A DNA stretch of 64,000 nucleotides from Enterobacter sp. Cy-643 (GCF_011752815.1 NZ_VWWV01000001.1:1-64000), one strand, 5' to 3'. Positions 43,514 through 54,883 are shown, numbered from the stretch's first letter. Notes: generated by a model from the sequence alone, not told the origin. Program-made: numbers and translations.

Positions 43514-46500
43514 ATGATGGAAATTCTGCGTGGTTCGCCTGCTCTTTCGGCATTTCGTATTAACAAACTCCTGGCCCGTTTCAACGATGCTAACCTCCCG
43601 GTAAGCGATATTTATGCCGAGTATGTTCATTTTGCCGACCTCGAGGCGCCGCTAAACGCCGACGAGCTTGCCCGCCTGCAGCGGCTGTTGAAATATGGTC
43701 CAACCCTCGCAGAGCATGCGCCGGAAGGCACCCTGCTGTTGGTGACTCCGCGCCCTGGCACCATCTCCCCCTGGTCTTCTAAAGCTACCGATATCGCCCA
43801 CAACTGTGACCTGCCGCAGATTAAGCGCCTTGAGCGCGGCGTGGCCTGGTATGTTACCGGCAGCACGCTGACCGCTGAGCAACTGCAGGACGTGGCGGCC
43901 CTGCTGCACGACCGCATGATGGAGAGCGTGTTTTCCTCTCTGAACGATGCGCAGCAGCTGTTTACCCAGCAGCAGCCGGCTCCGGTGCAGAGCGTTGACC
44001 TGCTCGGCAAAGGGCGCAATGCGCTGGTGGAAGCGAATATTCGCCTCGGCCTGGCGCTGGCGGAAGACGAAATCGACTACCTGCAGGATGCGTTCAACAA
44101 GCTTGGCCGCAACCCGAACGACATCGAACTGTACATGTTTGCTCAGGCGAACTCCGAGCACTGCCGCCATAAGATCTTTAACGCCGACTGGATTATCGAC
44201 GGGCAGAAGCAGCCGAAATCGCTGTTCAAAATGATCAAAAATACCTTCGAGAAAACGCCGGATTATGTGCTGTCTGCTTATAAAGACAACGCGGCGGTGA
44301 TGGAAGGTTCCGCCGTCGGTCGCTTCTTCGCTGACCGTGAAGCAGGGCGCTATGACTTCCATCAGGAAGACGCGCACATCCTGATGAAGGTTGAAACCCA
44401 CAACCATCCGACCGCTATCTCTCCGTGGCCGGGGGCGGCAACCGGTTCCGGCGGTGAAATCCGTGACGAAGGTGCTACCGGGCGCGGCGCGAAGCCAAAA
44501 GCGGGCCTGGTGGGCTTCTCCGTGTCTAACCTGCGTATTCCGGGCTTCGAACAGCCGTGGGAGCAGGATTTCGGCAAGCCAGACCGCATCGTCACCGCGC
44601 TGGATATTATGACCGAAGGTCCTTTGGGCGGGGCGGCGTTTAACAACGAATTTGGTCGTCCGGCGCTGACCGGCTACTTCCGTACCTACGAAGAGCAGGT
44701 GAACAGCCACAACGGTCTGGAGCTGCGCGGTTACCACAAACCTATCATGCTGGCGGGCGGGATCGGCAACATCCGTGCCGACCACGTGCAGAAGGGCGAA
44801 ATCACGCCGGGCGCGAAGCTGATTGTGCTGGGTGGCCCGGCAATGAACATCGGCCTGGGCGGCGGGGCGGCTTCGTCAATGGCTTCCGGCCAGTCCGATG
44901 CGGATTTAGATTTTGCTTCCGTGCAGCGCGACAACCCTGAAATGGAACGCCGCTGCCAGGAAGTGATCGACCGCTGCTGGCAGATGGGCGACGACAACCC
45001 AATCCTGTTTATCCACGACGTTGGGGCGGGTGGTCTGTCCAACGCCATGCCTGAGCTGGTCAGCGACGGCGGGCGCGGTGGCCGCTTCGAGCTGCGCGAT
45101 ATTCTTAACGACGAACCGGGGATGAGCCCGCTCGAAGTCTGGTGTAACGAATCTCAGGAGCGCTATGTGCTGGCCGTTGCGCCAGAGCAGCTGCCGCTGT
45201 TTGATGAACTTTGCCGCCGCGAGCGCGCGCCGTATGCGGTGATTGGTGAAGCCACCACCGAACAGCACCTGACGCTCAACGACAGCCACTTTGATAACCA
45301 GCCGATCGACATGCCTCTGGATGTGCTGCTGGGCAAAACGCCGAAGATGGAGCGCAACGTTGAGACGCTGAAAGCTAAAGGCGATGCCTTCGACAGCAGC
45401 GAAATTTCAATTGCCGATGCGGTGAAACGCGTTCTGCACCTGCCGACCGTGGCTGAAAAAACCTTCCTCGTGACAATCGGCGACCGCACGGTAACCGGTA
45501 TGGTTTCGCGCGATCAGATGGTTGGCCCGTGGCAGATCCCGGTTGCCAACTGCGCGGTAACTACCGCCAGCCTGGACAGCTATTACGGTGAAGCGATGTC
45601 TATCGGCGAACGTGCGCCGGTAGCCCTGCTGGACTTCGCGGCATCCGGTCGCCTGGCCGTGGGTGAAGCCTTAACGAACATCGCCGCGACCCAAATTGGC
45701 TCCCTGAAGCGCATTAAACTCTCCGCAAACTGGATGGCCGCCGCCGGCCACCCTGGTGAAGACGCTGGCCTGTATGAAGCGGTGAAAGCCGTGGGGGAAG
45801 AGCTGTGCCCAGCGCTGGGGATCACTATCCCGGTCGGCAAAGACTCCATGTCGATGAAAACCCGCTGGCAGGAAGGTAACGAGCAGCGCGAGATGACTTC
45901 TCCGCTGTCGCTGGTGATCACCGCGTTTGCCCGCGTGGAAGACGTGCGCGGCACCGTGACGCCGCAGTTGAGCACCGAAGACAACGCCCTGCTGCTGATC
46001 GATTTAGGCAAAGGTCATAACGCGCTGGGTGCAACCGCGCTGTCCCAGGTTTATCGTCAACTGGGCGACAAGCCTGCTGACGTTCGCAGCGTTGAGCAAC
46101 TGAAAGGCTTCTGGGATGCAATGCAGGCGCTGGTGGCGGATCGTAAACTGCTGGCCTGGCACGACCGTTCCGACGGTGGGCTGCTGGTGACCCTGGCGGA
46201 GATGGCCTTTACCGGCCACTGCGGCGTTGAGGTTGATATCGCCGGTCTCGGGAACGATCGCCTGGCCGCATTGTTTAACGAAGAGCTGGGTGGCGTGATC
46301 CAGGTTCGCGCTGAGGATCGCGCAGCCGTTGAGGCGCTGCTGGCTAAGCATGGCCTGGCTGACTGCGTGCATTACCTCGGTAAAGCTGTCGAAGGCGACC
46401 GCTTCACCATTAGCGCTGACGGGCGCGCGGTGTTCAGTGAAAGCCGTACCACGCTGCGTATGTGGTGGGCAGAAACCACCTGGCAGATGCAGCGTCTGCG

Positions 46501-47401
46501 TGATAACCCGGCCTGTGCGGATGAAGAGCACAACGCCAAGGCGAACGATAACGATCCAGGCTTGAGCGTGAAGCTGAGCTTCGATATCAAAGAAGATATT
46601 GCTGCGCCGTTCATCGCGACGGGCGCGCGTCCTAAAGTGGCCATCCTGCGTGAGCAGGGCGTTAACTCCCACGTTGAGATGGCGGCCGCCTTCCACCGTG
46701 CGGGCTTTGACGCCATCGACGTGCATATGAGCGACCTGCTTGCGGGCCGCACCGGGCTGGAAAACTTCCACACGCTGGTGGCGTGCGGCGGCTTCTCTTA
46801 TGGTGACGTGCTGGGCGCGGGTGAAGGCTGGGCGAAGTCCATCCTGTTCAACGCTCGCGTGCGCGATGAGTTTGAAACCTTCTTCCATCGCCCGGAAACC
46901 CTGGCGCTTGGCGTTTGTAACGGCTGCCAAATGATGTCTAACCTGCGTGAGCTGATCCCAGGCAGTGATTTGTGGCCGCGCTTTGTGCGTAACCAGTCCG
47001 ATCGCTTTGAAGCGCGCTTCAGCCTGGTTGAGGTGACCTCCAGCCCGTCGCTGCTGCTGCAGGGCATGGCCGGCTCTCATATGCCTATCGCGGTTTCTCA
47101 CGGCGAAGGTCGTGTGGAAGTGCGTGATGCCGCTCATCTCGCCGCGCTTGAAAGCAAAGGGCTGGTGGCGCTGCGCTTCGTGGATAACTTCGCGAAAGTC
47201 ACGGAAACCTACCCGGCTAACCCGAACGGTTCGCCAAATGGGATCACCGCGGTGAGCAACGAAAGCGGGCGCGTGACCATCATGATGCCGCATCCTGAGC
47301 GCGTGTTCCGTACCGTGAGTAATTCCTGGCATCCGGCAGAGTGGGGCGAAGACAGCCCGTGGATGCGTATTTTCCGCAACGCACGTAAGCAGCTGGGCTG
47401 A
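43514..47401 (+). CDS. purL: Phosphoribosylformylglycinamidine synthase
   Basis: This enzyme carries out the fourth step of purine synthesis: FGAR plus glutamine and ATP gives FGAM. The 1295-residue single chain has an N-terminal PurS-like part, a duplicated ATP-binding FGAMS core ([28 protein letters not shown]), and a C-terminal glutaminase with nucleophile cysteine in [10 protein letters not shown] and HGEGR. Length equals E. coli. Preceded by a PurR box; followed by palindromic repeats that also provide a T-run terminator. Confidence 0.98.
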   Translation: MMEILRGSPALSAFRINKLLARFNDANLPVSDIYAEYVHFADLEAPLNADELARLQRLLKYGPTLAEHAPEGTLLLVTPRPGTISPWSSKATDIAHNCDLPQIKRLERGVAWYVTGSTLTAEQLQDVAALLHDRMMESVFSSLNDAQQLFTQQQPAPVQSVDLLGKGRNALVEANIRLGLALAEDEIDYLQDAFNKLGRNPNDIELYMFAQANSEHCRHKIFNADWIIDGQKQPKSLFKMIKNTFEKTPDYVLSAYKDNAAVMEGSAVGRFFADREAGRYDFHQEDAHILMKVETHNHPTAISPWPGAATGSGGEIRDEGATGRGAKPKAGLVGFSVSNLRIPGFEQPWEQDFGKPDRIVTALDIMTEGPLGGAAFNNEFGRPALTGYFRTYEEQVNSHNGLELRGYHKPIMLAGGIGNIRADHVQKGEITPGAKLIVLGGPAMNIGLGGGAASSMASGQSDADLDFASVQRDNPEMERRCQEVIDRCWQMGDDNPILFIHDVGAGGLSNAMPELVSDGGRGGRFELRDILNDEPGMSPLEVWCNESQERYVLAVAPEQLPLFDELCRRERAPYAVIGEATTEQHLTLNDSHFDNQPIDMPLDVLLGKTPKMERNVETLKAKGDAFDSSEISIADAVKRVLHLPTVAEKTFLVTIGDRTVTGMVSRDQMVGPWQIPVANCAVTTASLDSYYGEAMSIGERAPVALLDFAASGRLAVGEALTNIAATQIGSLKRIKLSANWMAAAGHPGEDAGLYEAVKAVGEELCPALGITIPVGKDSMSMKTRWQEGNEQREMTSPLSLVITAFARVEDVRGTVTPQLSTEDNALLLIDLGKGHNALGATALSQVYRQLGDKPADVRSVEQLKGFWDAMQALVADRKLLAWHDRSDGGLLVTLAEMAFTGHCGVEVDIAGLGNDRLAALFNEELGGVIQVRAEDRAAVEALLAKHGLADCVHYLGKAVEGDRFTISADGRAVFSESRTTLRMWWAETTWQMQRLRDNPACADEEHNAKANDNDPGLSVKLSFDIKEDIAAPFIATGARPKVAILREQGVNSHVEMAAAFHRAGFDAIDVHMSDLLAGRTGLENFHTLVACGGFSYGDVLGAGEGWAKSILFNARVRDEFETFFHRPETLALGVCNGCQMMSNLRELIPGSDLWPRFVRNQSDRFEARFSLVEVTSSPSLLLQGMAGSHMPIAVSHGEGRVEVRDAAHLAALESKGLVALRFVDNFAKVTETYPANPNGSPNGITAVSNESGRVTIMMPHPERVFRTVSNSWHPAEWGEDSPWMRIFRNARKQLG

Positions 47402-47404
47402 TTA

Positions 47405-47558
47405 CCCTCACCCCGACCCTCTCCCTAAAAGGGAGAGGGGGAAAACGGTCGGCAGGCTCCGATCCGGTGCCCTGCTTTTAGAGGGTGTGAAATAGCCAAC
47501 AGGCTCCGATCCAGTCCCCTCTCCCCTTTGGGGAGAGGGCCAGGTGAGGGGCCTTTTT
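47405..47558. repeat. Paired CCCTCACC palindromic repeat and purL terminator
   Basis: Two inverted copies of a 36-bp palindromic unit (47405-47440 and 47516-47551) face each other. Each begins CCCTCACC and contains CTCTCCC paired with GGGAGAG. Between them AGGCTCCGATCC is repeated twice. The right unit is followed by CCTTTTTT, so it probably ends purL. A related unit lies after glnB. Confidence 0.75.
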
Positions 47559-47672
47559 TGTCACTAAATCACGACATTTCCATTTATATGATGTCTCCAA
47601 AAGGAGACATTTAACGCATTGATTTTAAATGATGTAATTGGGTGGATTTTAGAGTGTTGTGAAATGGCGACA
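47559..47672 (+). promoter_or_regulatory. Three GlrR sites and an IHF site upstream of glmY
   Basis: TGTC-N10-GACA occurs perfectly at 47559-47576 and 47592-47609 and with one mismatch at 47655-47672. An IHF consensus, TAACGCATTGATT, lies at 47612-47624. E. coli glmY is activated by phosphorylated GlrR at TGTC-N10-GACA sites with IHF bending. Together with the downstream sigma-54 promoter the whole circuit is conserved. Confidence 0.88.
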
Positions 47673-47760
47673 CAAAGAACAAAAAATACGCACAATATAT
47701 CTTCCTTCTGGCTCTTTTAATCATTTTTAAAACAATGAGTTGAATTGAAATAGATGAAGT

Positions 47761-47775
47761 TGGCATGATATCTGC
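47761..47775 (+). promoter_or_regulatory. Sigma-54 promoter of glmY
   Basis: TGGCATGATATCTGC has the GG and GC elements with the correct 10-base gap for -24/-12 recognition by RpoN. The start of GlmY at 47788 lies at the expected distance. Confidence 0.85.
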
Positions 47776-47787
47776 TTAATAAAGCCC

Positions 47788-47980
47788 AGTGGCTCATTCA
47801 ATCTCTTATGTCAGCGTCTTTTCAGACAGACTACATAAACCGCCGAATGACGCACAAAAAGGTGCCTGCCGTCCGATTTTTGATAAATGCCTTCTGGCTT
47901 ATCATGCTCCGGGCGAAACGTTGAGTAAGGCGCCGCCTAATTCCTAAGCAAAGGCAGGGTTTTTAACCCTGCCTTTGTTG
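47788..47980 (+). ncRNA. glmY: Small RNA GlmY
   Basis: The 5' end AGTGGCTCATTCA matches E. coli GlmY as I recall it, and the locus is the same (upstream of glrK). The RNA ends at a terminator, AAAGGCAGGGT paired with ACCCTGCCTTT, followed by GTTGTTT. GlmY sequesters RapZ and so protects GlmZ, raising glmS expression for amino-sugar supply. The end coordinate is approximate; about 193 nt compared with 184 in E. coli. Confidence 0.88.
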
Positions 47981-48048
47981 TTTCCGGGAATCGCACCTTT
48001 CCACCACGCGCAATCGCGGCTAGCATCGTGTCATACAGGTAATGTGAG

Positions 48049-49485
48049 ATGAAGCTATTGAACCAGTGGCATTTTTTCCCTCGATCTTTGCGCCAGCTTG
48101 TCATGATGGCCTTTTTATTGGTGCTCGTACCGCTGCTGGTGCTTGCGTGGCAGGCGTGGCAAAGCCTTAACGCCCTGAGCGCTCAGGCCGCATTGACCAA
48201 CCGCACCACGCTGACCGATGCCCGCCGCAGCGAAGCGATGACCAATGTCGCGCTGGAAATGGAGCGGAGCTACCGGCAGTATTGCGTGCTTGATGATTCA
48301 CGCCTTGCCCAGCTGTATCAGGGGCAGCGCCAGCGTTATGCTCAAATGCTCGAAGCCCATGCCTCCGTATTACCCGATCCGAAACTCTACCAATCGCTCA
48401 GCCAGTCTTTGAACGATTTGGCAGAACTCAAATGTAAAAACAGCGGGCCGGAAGCGCCTGCGGCGAACCAGCTGGAGCAATTCGCCTCAACCAATGCTGA
48501 AATGGTGCAGGCCACGCGGGCGGTGGTATTCTCTCGCGGACAGCAGCTGCAGCAGGAAATTGCCGAACGAGGCCAGTTCTTCGGCTGGCAGGCTTTAGTG
48601 CTGTTTCTGCTCAGCCTGGGGCTGGTTATTATCTTCACCCGCATGATTATCGGCCCGGTGAAAGGCATCGAACGGATGATTAACCGGCTGGGGGAAGGGC
48701 GTTCTCTCGGCAACAGCGAGGTATTTAAAGGCCCGCGTGAGCTGCGCTCCGTTGGGCAGCGCATTGTCTGGCTAAGCGAGCGCTTGTCCTGGCTTGAGTC
48801 CCAGCGCCACGAGTTCCTCCGCCATCTTTCCCATGAATTAAAAACGCCGCTCGCCAGTATGCGAGAAGGAACTGAGCTGCTTGCTGACCAGGTTGCCGGG
48901 CCGCTCAATGCCGACCAGAAGGAGGTCGTTGCCATCCTGGACAACAGCAGCCGCCATCTGCAAAAGCTGATTGAACAGCTGCTGGACTATAACCGCAAGC
49001 TGGCAGACGGAACGGTCACGCTGGAAAGGGTCGAGCTGGCCCCGATTGTGGAGATGGTTATCTCTGCCCACAGTCTGCCGGCGAGGGCTAAAATGATGCA
49101 TACGGACATTCAATTAAGCCCCAAAGCCTGTCTCGCAGAGGCTACGCTACTGATGAGCGTACTGGATAATCTCTACTCCAATGCGGTGCACTATGGCAGT
49201 GAATCCGGTACCATTTACCTCCGGAGTTTGCAGGTGGGCGCGATACTGTACATTGAGGTCGCGAATACCGGCGAGCCGATTCCGGCCACGGAACAAGAGA
49301 TGATTTTTGAGCCTTTCTTCCAGGGCAGCCACCAGCGGAAGGGCTCCGTAAAGGGAAGTGGGCTGGGGTTAAGTATCGCCAGGGATTGCATTCGACGTAT
49401 GCACGGAAAACTTAGCCTGATCAACGCTAACAGCGCGGAAGTGTGCTTCCGTATCGAATTACCGGTTTTCCCTGAGAATGATTAA
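48049..49485 (+). CDS. glrK: Two-component sensor kinase GlrK (QseE)
   Basis: This inner-membrane histidine kinase controls GlrR. Membrane spans lie near residues 17-36 and 182-202, flanking a periplasmic sensor domain, then HAMP. The phosphoacceptor is H262 in HLSHELKTPLASM. The ATPase domain has N and G boxes (LDNLYSNAVHYG, GSGLGLSIARDCI). There are 478 residues. It overlaps qseG and heads glrK-qseG-glrR. Confidence 0.94.
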   Translation: MKLLNQWHFFPRSLRQLVMMAFLLVLVPLLVLAWQAWQSLNALSAQAALTNRTTLTDARRSEAMTNVALEMERSYRQYCVLDDSRLAQLYQGQRQRYAQMLEAHASVLPDPKLYQSLSQSLNDLAELKCKNSGPEAPAANQLEQFASTNAEMVQATRAVVFSRGQQLQQEIAERGQFFGWQALVLFLLSLGLVIIFTRMIIGPVKGIERMINRLGEGRSLGNSEVFKGPRELRSVGQRIVWLSERLSWLESQRHEFLRHLSHELKTPLASMREGTELLADQVAGPLNADQKEVVAILDNSSRHLQKLIEQLLDYNRKLADGTVTLERVELAPIVEMVISAHSLPARAKMMHTDIQLSPKACLAEATLLMSVLDNLYSNAVHYGSESGTIYLRSLQVGAILYIEVANTGEPIPATEQEMIFEPFFQGSHQRKGSVKGSGLGLSIARDCIRRMHGKLSLINANSAEVCFRIELPVFPEND

Positions 49486-50239
49486 AACGATGAAAGTACT
49501 TTTATTGCGTGAACCACGCCGCGGGTCTTTGACTCGCCTGATTTGCTGGATATCGGGGGCGCTGGCTGGCGCGGCGCTGTTGACAGGATGCTCCCCCGCA
49601 AGCGTGTCCAGCAGCCTGGATGAGGCCCACAAACCGCACATTCCGGAACAGCAAATTCCTGATTATTTGTCCACGGACTGTACCGAAATATGGGATCTCA
49701 CGGGGCATGACGTTAGCAGTAACCCGCTTTACTGGCTGCGCGGTATGGATTGCGCACAGCGCCTGCCGCCCGCGGAAGCCCGGGCGGAAGCTCGCCAGTG
49801 GCCTGCGGATACCTGGCAGGACACGTTCAAGCGTGGCATTTTGCTGTCCACGGCTAAAATCACCCCGACCGAGCGTCGCCGCTACATGACCCAGCTCGAC
49901 ACCATGACCAGCGAAGTGCCTGTGCAGGTGCGTCCCCTGTTTGAGATCTGGCGCGACGGGCAACAGTCTCAGCTTAAGCTCTCGGATGAGCGCACGCGCT
50001 ACAGTAAGCTACAGCAGTCGACCGACGGCGAACTGGATACGCTGCGGGAGCAGCAGCAGCGCCTTCGCGGCCAGCTCGATCTCACTACCCGCAAACTGGA
50101 AAATCTGACCGACATTGAGCGCCAGCTTTCCAGCCGCAAGCCGGGAAGTAATCTGGTGCCCGACACGCACAGCACGGATGAGAACGACGACGACGATAGC
50201 GGCGTTTCAAACAAATCGCAGCCGGAGGCAAAACCATGA
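49478..50239 (+). CDS. qseG: Outer-membrane lipoprotein QseG
   Basis: QseG interacts with GlrK in the envelope and modulates its activity. The signal peptide ends in lipobox LLTGC (lipidated cysteine near residue 38). A conserved core follows (NPLYWLRGMDCAQRLPP, then a coiled coil TRKLENLTDIERQLSSRKP). It has 253 residues at the first ATG; an ATG at 49490 gives 249. E. coli QseG has 237. The start overlaps the end of glrK and the end overlaps glrR (ATGA). Confidence 0.9.
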   Translation: MIKTMKVLLLREPRRGSLTRLICWISGALAGAALLTGCSPASVSSSLDEAHKPHIPEQQIPDYLSTDCTEIWDLTGHDVSSNPLYWLRGMDCAQRLPPAEARAEARQWPADTWQDTFKRGILLSTAKITPTERRRYMTQLDTMTSEVPVQVRPLFEIWRDGQQSQLKLSDERTRYSKLQQSTDGELDTLREQQQRLRGQLDLTTRKLENLTDIERQLSSRKPGSNLVPDTHSTDENDDDDSGVSNKSQPEAKP

Positions 50240-51573
50240 CGCAAAGGAAACCCGCGCGCTTATTATTAGTGGATGATGATCCCGGCCTGTTAAAGCTGCT
50301 GGGAATGCGTCTGTCGAGTGAGGGTTATACGGTTACCACGGCTGAAAGTGGGGCCGAGGGGCTGAAAGTCCTGGCGCGAGAAAAAATCGACCTGGTGATA
50401 AGCGATCTCAGAATGGACGAAATGGACGGCATGGCGCTGTTCGCGGAGATCCAAAAAGGCCAGCCGGGGATGCCGGTGATCATTCTGACCGCGCACGGAT
50501 CTATTCCTGATGCTGTGGCGGCGACCCAGCAAGGTGTGTTCAGCTTCCTCACCAAGCCGGTGGACAGAGACGCGCTTTATCAGGCCATCGACAATGCGCT
50601 TGAGCACACGGTCATCGCTGGCGATGACATGTGGCGCGACACCATTGTGACCCGCAGCCCGATTATGCAGCGCTTGCTCGAGCAGGCGCGGATGGTGGCG
50701 CAGTCGGACGTTAGCGTGTTGATTAACGGTCAAAGCGGCACCGGGAAAGAGATTCTGGCCCAGGCGATACACAACGCCAGCCCGCGCAGCAAAAAAGCGT
50801 TTATCGCTATCAACTGTGGCGCGCTGCCTGAGCAGTTACTGGAGTCTGAGCTGTTCGGCCACGCTCGCGGGGCCTTTACCGGCGCGGTCAGCAGCCGTGA
50901 AGGGTTGTTCCAGGCGGCGGAAGGCGGGACGCTTTTCCTCGATGAAATCGGCGATATGCCTATTCCGCTGCAGGTGAAGCTGCTGCGCGTTTTGCAGGAG
51001 CGGAAAGTTCGTCCGCTGGGCAGCAACCGCGATCTGGACATTGACGTGCGGATTATCTCCGCCACGCACCGCGACTTACCGAAAGCGATGGAGCGCGGAG
51101 AGTTTCGCGAAGATCTCTTCTACCGCCTTAACGTTGTGAACCTGAAAATCCCTGCGCTGCACGAACGTGCCGAAGATATTCCACTGCTGGCGAATCATTT
51201 GTTACGCCAGTCCGCCGACAGGCATAAACCGTTCGTGCGGAGTTTCTCTACCGACGCGATGAAGCGGCTGATGACCGCAAGCTGGCCGGGCAACGTACGC
51301 CAGCTGGTGAACGTGATTGAGCAGTGCGTAGCCCTGACCTCAGCCCCGGTGATTGGCGAAGCGCTGGTGGAACAGGCGCTGGAAGGTGAAAACACCGCCT
51401 TGCCGACTTTTGTCGAAGCCCGTAACCAGTTCGAACTAAACTATCTGCGTAAGCTGCTGCAAATTACCAAAGGCAATGTCACCCATGCCGCACGCATGGC
51501 GGGGCGTAACCGAACCGAATTCTATAAATTACTGGCCAGGCATGAACTCGAGGCCAATGACTTTAAAGAGTAG
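50236..51573 (+). CDS. glrR: Sigma-54 response regulator GlrR (QseF)
   Basis: This regulator activates RpoN-dependent glmY transcription. In order it has a receiver domain (phosphoacceptor D57 in VISDLRMDEMDG), an AAA+ domain with Walker A (NGQSGTGKEILAQAIH) and the GAFTGA sigma-54 contact loop, and a Fis-type DNA-binding helix-turn-helix at the end (VTHAARMAGRNRTEFYKLL). Length is 445 residues against 444 in E. coli. Its predicted binding sites lie upstream of glmY in this window. Confidence 0.96.
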   Translation: MTQRKPARLLLVDDDPGLLKLLGMRLSSEGYTVTTAESGAEGLKVLAREKIDLVISDLRMDEMDGMALFAEIQKGQPGMPVIILTAHGSIPDAVAATQQGVFSFLTKPVDRDALYQAIDNALEHTVIAGDDMWRDTIVTRSPIMQRLLEQARMVAQSDVSVLINGQSGTGKEILAQAIHNASPRSKKAFIAINCGALPEQLLESELFGHARGAFTGAVSSREGLFQAAEGGTLFLDEIGDMPIPLQVKLLRVLQERKVRPLGSNRDLDIDVRIISATHRDLPKAMERGEFREDLFYRLNVVNLKIPALHERAEDIPLLANHLLRQSADRHKPFVRSFSTDAMKRLMTASWPGNVRQLVNVIEQCVALTSAPVIGEALVEQALEGENTALPTFVEARNQFELNYLRKLLQITKGNVTHAARMAGRNRTEFYKLLARHELEANDFKE

Positions 51574-51603
51574 GCTGTGGTAGTGTGAGCAACCGATTAC
51601 TAA

Positions 51604-51978
<375 letters not shown>

Positions 51979-51990
51979 TTTAGATTTTTA

Positions 51991-52055
51991 CCCTCACCCA
52001 GGCGAACATTGCCTTTTACGCCCTTGCCCCTTTGGGGAGAGGGCTGGGGTGAGGG
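51991..52055. repeat. CCCTCACC-type palindromic repeat after glnB
   Basis: A 65-bp segment is bounded by CCCTCACC (51991-51998) and GGTGAGGG (52048-52055). Its right half, CCCC-TTT-GGGGAGAGGGCTGG, matches the unit after purL. It sits between convergent glnB and hmp and may act as their terminator, though no strong T-run is present. Confidence 0.7.
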
Positions 52056-52069
52056 GCAGTCTTACTAAA

Positions 52070-53260
52070 CTACATCACCTTGTGCGGACCAAAGCACTCA
52101 TAGTGAATACTGTCTTTATTCACGCCAATCTTCACCAGCTGTTCCGCCGCAAAGCGCATAAAGTTGATCGGGCCGCAGAGATAGAACTGCATCGCCGGGT
52201 CGCTTAACTTCCCCTCGATTTCCAGCAGGTTCATCAGTCCTTCACGGTCAAAGCGTGCCAGGGCACGATCCTCTGCGGAAGGTTCACGGTACCAGACGTG
52301 ACTTTCAAATTTCGGCAACCGAGCGCCAAGCCCTGCGACTTCTTCGCTAAACGCGTGCACATCCCCGTGCTCGGCGGCGTGCAGCCAGTTGACCTGTGCC
52401 TGATGGCCGCCGTTCGCCAGCGCGTCCAGCATCGAGAGCATCGGCGTCTGGCCCACGCCCGCGGAAATCAGCGTCACCGGCGTGTCGGATTTTACGTTCA
52501 TAAAGAAGTCGCCTGCCGGTGAAGCCAGATGCACCCGATCCCCCGCCTGAGCATGATTGTGCAGCCAGTTTGAGACCATGCCTTTCTCTTCACGCTTCAC
52601 GGCAATGCGGTAACTTTTCCCGTTCGGCTGGCGGGTCAAAGAGTACTGACGAATTTCCTGATGCGGGAAACCAACAGGCTTCAGCCAGACGCCGAGGTAT
52701 TGCCCCGGCTGATAATCAGCCACCGGGCCGCCATCGAGCGGAACGAGTTCAAAGCTTGTAATCAGCGAGCTTTGCTCTTTTTTCTCTACAATGGTGAAGG
52801 GACGCGTACCTTCCCAGCCACCCTGCTTAGCGGCGTTATCCTGGTAAATTTCTGATTCACGGTTAATAAAGACCTGCGCCAGAACGCCGTAGGCTTTTCC
52901 CCAGGCGTCCAGCACTTCCTGCCCCGGGCTGAACAGCTCGTCTAACGTGGCCAGCAGATGGCCGCCCACAATGTTGTACTGCTCCGGCTTAATCTGGAAG
53001 GTAGTGTGTTTCTGGGCAATTTTCTCTACTGCGGGCAGCAGGGCGGCCAGATTTTCGATGTTGGAAGCATAGGCGCAAATGGCGTTGAACAGCGCTTCAC
53101 GCTGGTCACCGTTGCGCTGGTTGCTCATGTTAAAGATCTCTTTCAGCTCCGGGTTGTAGCTGAACATACGCTCATAAAAGTGGGCGGTAAGTTTCGGCCC
53201 GGTCGCGGCCAGCAGAGGGATGGTCGACTTAACAACGGCGATGGTTTGTGCGTCTAGCAT
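52070..53260 (-). CDS. hmp: Flavohaemoglobin (nitric oxide dioxygenase)
   Basis: Hmp oxidises nitric oxide to nitrate with NAD(P)H. An N-terminal globin domain (residues 1 to about 140; [12 protein letters not shown] contains the proximal histidine) joins a ferredoxin reductase-like FAD domain (RQYSLT) and an NAD-binding domain ([21 protein letters not shown]). The ATG at 53260 gives 396 residues, as in E. coli. Divergent from glyA, with an NsrR-like palindrome upstream. Confidence 0.97.
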   Translation of the reverse strand: MLDAQTIAVVKSTIPLLAATGPKLTAHFYERMFSYNPELKEIFNMSNQRNGDQREALFNAICAYASNIENLAALLPAVEKIAQKHTTFQIKPEQYNIVGGHLLATLDELFSPGQEVLDAWGKAYGVLAQVFINRESEIYQDNAAKQGGWEGTRPFTIVEKKEQSSLITSFELVPLDGGPVADYQPGQYLGVWLKPVGFPHQEIRQYSLTRQPNGKSYRIAVKREEKGMVSNWLHNHAQAGDRVHLASPAGDFFMNVKSDTPVTLISAGVGQTPMLSMLDALANGGHQAQVNWLHAAEHGDVHAFSEEVAGLGARLPKFESHVWYREPSAEDRALARFDREGLMNLLEIEGKLSDPAMQFYLCGPINFMRFAAEQLVKIGVNKDSIHYECFGPHKVM

Positions 53261-53288
53261 GGCGGTCTCCATAAACAGCGTAGTGTAT

Positions 53289-53311
53289 AAATTGCATTTT
53301 AAATGCATCTT
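53289..53311 (-). promoter_or_regulatory. NsrR-type operator of hmp
   Basis: Read on the minus strand, AAGATGCATTT and AAATGCAATTT form a 23-bp imperfect palindrome 29 bp upstream of hmp. It closely resembles the NsrR site of E. coli hmp (AAGATGCATTT half). Nitric-oxide derepression is inferred. Confidence 0.82.
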
Positions 53312-53453
53312 ATAGAAATGGCCTTATGTTGTAAATGGGTTATCGTTGTTAACGACTGAGCTCACAGAACATGAAAAATGCACAGAGTATTGATGAAGAA
53401 ATATCCTGCTAAGAGGAGCAGGTTTTATTGCCGGGAAGCCTTATTTCATGCCT

Positions 53454-53469
53454 GGGTAATCGTTTGCGT
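53454..53469 (-). promoter_or_regulatory. PurR operator of glyA
   Basis: On the minus strand, ACGCAAACGATTACCC matches the left nine bases of the PurR consensus exactly and the right half partly. It lies 120 bp before glyA, as in E. coli. The rest of the 328-bp hmp-glyA gap shows no further gene. MetR sites were not located with confidence. Confidence 0.72.
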
Positions 53470-53588
53470 AAAAACCTCTGTCAAGCCCTATCACCCGAAA
53501 GGGTTTCGGTTTACACTGTTGCCCGTCGCCCAAATGGGCCCCCTCATTGCAGTAAAATTTTTACCGTTAGCTGAGTCAGGAGATGCGA

Positions 53589-54842
53589 ATGTTAAAGCGT
53601 GAAATGAACATTGCCGATTATGATGCCGAACTGTGGCAGGCCATGGAGCAAGAGAAAGTACGTCAGGAAGAGCACATTGAACTGATCGCCTCCGAAAACT
53701 ACACCAGTCCGCGCGTGATGCAGGCTCAGGGTTCTCAGCTGACAAACAAATATGCTGAAGGTTATCCGGGCAAGCGTTACTACGGCGGTTGCGAGTACGT
53801 GGACATCGTCGAGCAGCTGGCTATCGACCGTGCAAAAGAGCTGTTTGGCGCAGACTATGCGAACGTGCAGCCGCACTCCGGTTCCCAGGCTAACTTCGCG
53901 GTATACACCGCGCTGCTGCAGCCGGGCGATACCGTGCTGGGCATGAACCTGGCGCAGGGCGGCCACCTGACTCACGGCTCCCCGGTTAACTTCTCCGGTA
54001 AGCTGTACAACATCATTCCTTACGGTATTGATGAGTCCGGTAAAATTGACTACGAAGACATGGCGAAGCAGGCTAAAGAGCACAAGCCGAAGATGATCAT
54101 CGGCGGCTTCTCCGCATACTCTGGCGTGGTTGACTGGGCTAAGATGCGCGAAATCGCAGACAGCATCGGCGCTTACCTGTTCGTTGACATGGCGCACGTT
54201 GCGGGCCTGATCGCCGCAGACGTTTACCCGAACCCGGTGCCACACGCTCACGTTGTGACCACCACCACCCACAAAACCCTGGCAGGCCCACGCGGTGGTC
54301 TGATCCTGGCGAAGGGCGGCGACGAAGATCTGTACAAGAAACTGAACTCTGCCGTATTCCCAAGCGCGCAGGGCGGCCCGCTGATGCACGTTATCGCGGC
54401 CAAGGCTGTGGCGCTGAAAGAAGCGATGGAGCCTGAGTTCAAGGTTTATCAGCAGCAGGTTGCGAAAAACGCCAAAGCGATGGTGGAAGTGTTCCTGAAC
54501 CGTGGCTACAAAGTGGTTTCCGGCGGGACTGAAAACCACCTGTTCCTGCTGGATCTGGTGGATAAAAACCTGACCGGTAAAGAAGCTGATGCTGCCCTGG
54601 GCCGTGCCAACATCACCGTGAACAAAAACAGCGTACCGAACGATCCGAAGAGCCCGTTCGTGACTTCCGGTATCCGTATCGGTTCTCCGGCTGTCACTCG
54701 CCGCGGCTTTAAAGAAGCGGAAGTGAAAGAGCTGGCTGGCTGGATGTGTGACGTGCTGGACAACATCAATGACGAAGCGGTTATCGAGCGCGTCAAAGGT
54801 AAAGTGCTGGATATCTGCGCCCGCTTCCCGGTTTACGCATAA
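53589..54842 (+). CDS. glyA: Serine hydroxymethyltransferase
   Basis: GlyA converts serine and tetrahydrofolate to glycine and 5,10-methylene-tetrahydrofolate, the main one-carbon source. The PLP lysine lies in [16 protein letters not shown] (about residue 229). The ATG at 53589 gives 417 residues, the E. coli length; two codons upstream another ATG exists. The terminator hairpin after it is present twice, on either side of a mobile repeat. Confidence 0.98.
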   Translation: MLKREMNIADYDAELWQAMEQEKVRQEEHIELIASENYTSPRVMQAQGSQLTNKYAEGYPGKRYYGGCEYVDIVEQLAIDRAKELFGADYANVQPHSGSQANFAVYTALLQPGDTVLGMNLAQGGHLTHGSPVNFSGKLYNIIPYGIDESGKIDYEDMAKQAKEHKPKMIIGGFSAYSGVVDWAKMREIADSIGAYLFVDMAHVAGLIAADVYPNPVPHAHVVTTTTHKTLAGPRGGLILAKGGDEDLYKKLNSAVFPSAQGGPLMHVIAAKAVALKEAMEPEFKVYQQQVAKNAKAMVEVFLNRGYKVVSGGTENHLFLLDLVDKNLTGKEADAALGRANITVNKNSVPNDPKSPFVTSGIRIGSPAVTRRGFKEAEVKELAGWMCDVLDNINDEAVIERVKGKVLDICARFPVYA

Positions 54843-54855
54843 CCGTTAAGCTGAA

Positions 54856-54883
54856 AAGCTTAAAGGCTCCCAATCGGGAGCCT
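54856..54883 (+). repeat. Duplicated glyA terminator hairpin, left copy
   Basis: A 28-bp sequence beginning AAGCTTAAAGGCTCCC and containing the hairpin GGCTCCC/GGGAGCC is perfectly repeated at 55019-55046. The left copy lacks a T-run; the right one is followed by TTTTTTATT and is the functional terminator. The repeat element lies between them. Confidence 0.9.

Noticed and set aside
43266-43553. 96-codon N-terminal extension of mltF
   Set aside because: Known MltF proteins begin at the KINYLLIG segment; the extension overlaps the PurR box and the purL start.
46004-47332. Long antisense ORFs inside purL (also 43652-44785) and antisense to the ABC ATPase (59600-60742)
   Set aside because: These are GC-rich shadow frames of strongly conserved genes, with histidine/glutamine/arginine-rich translations that match nothing.
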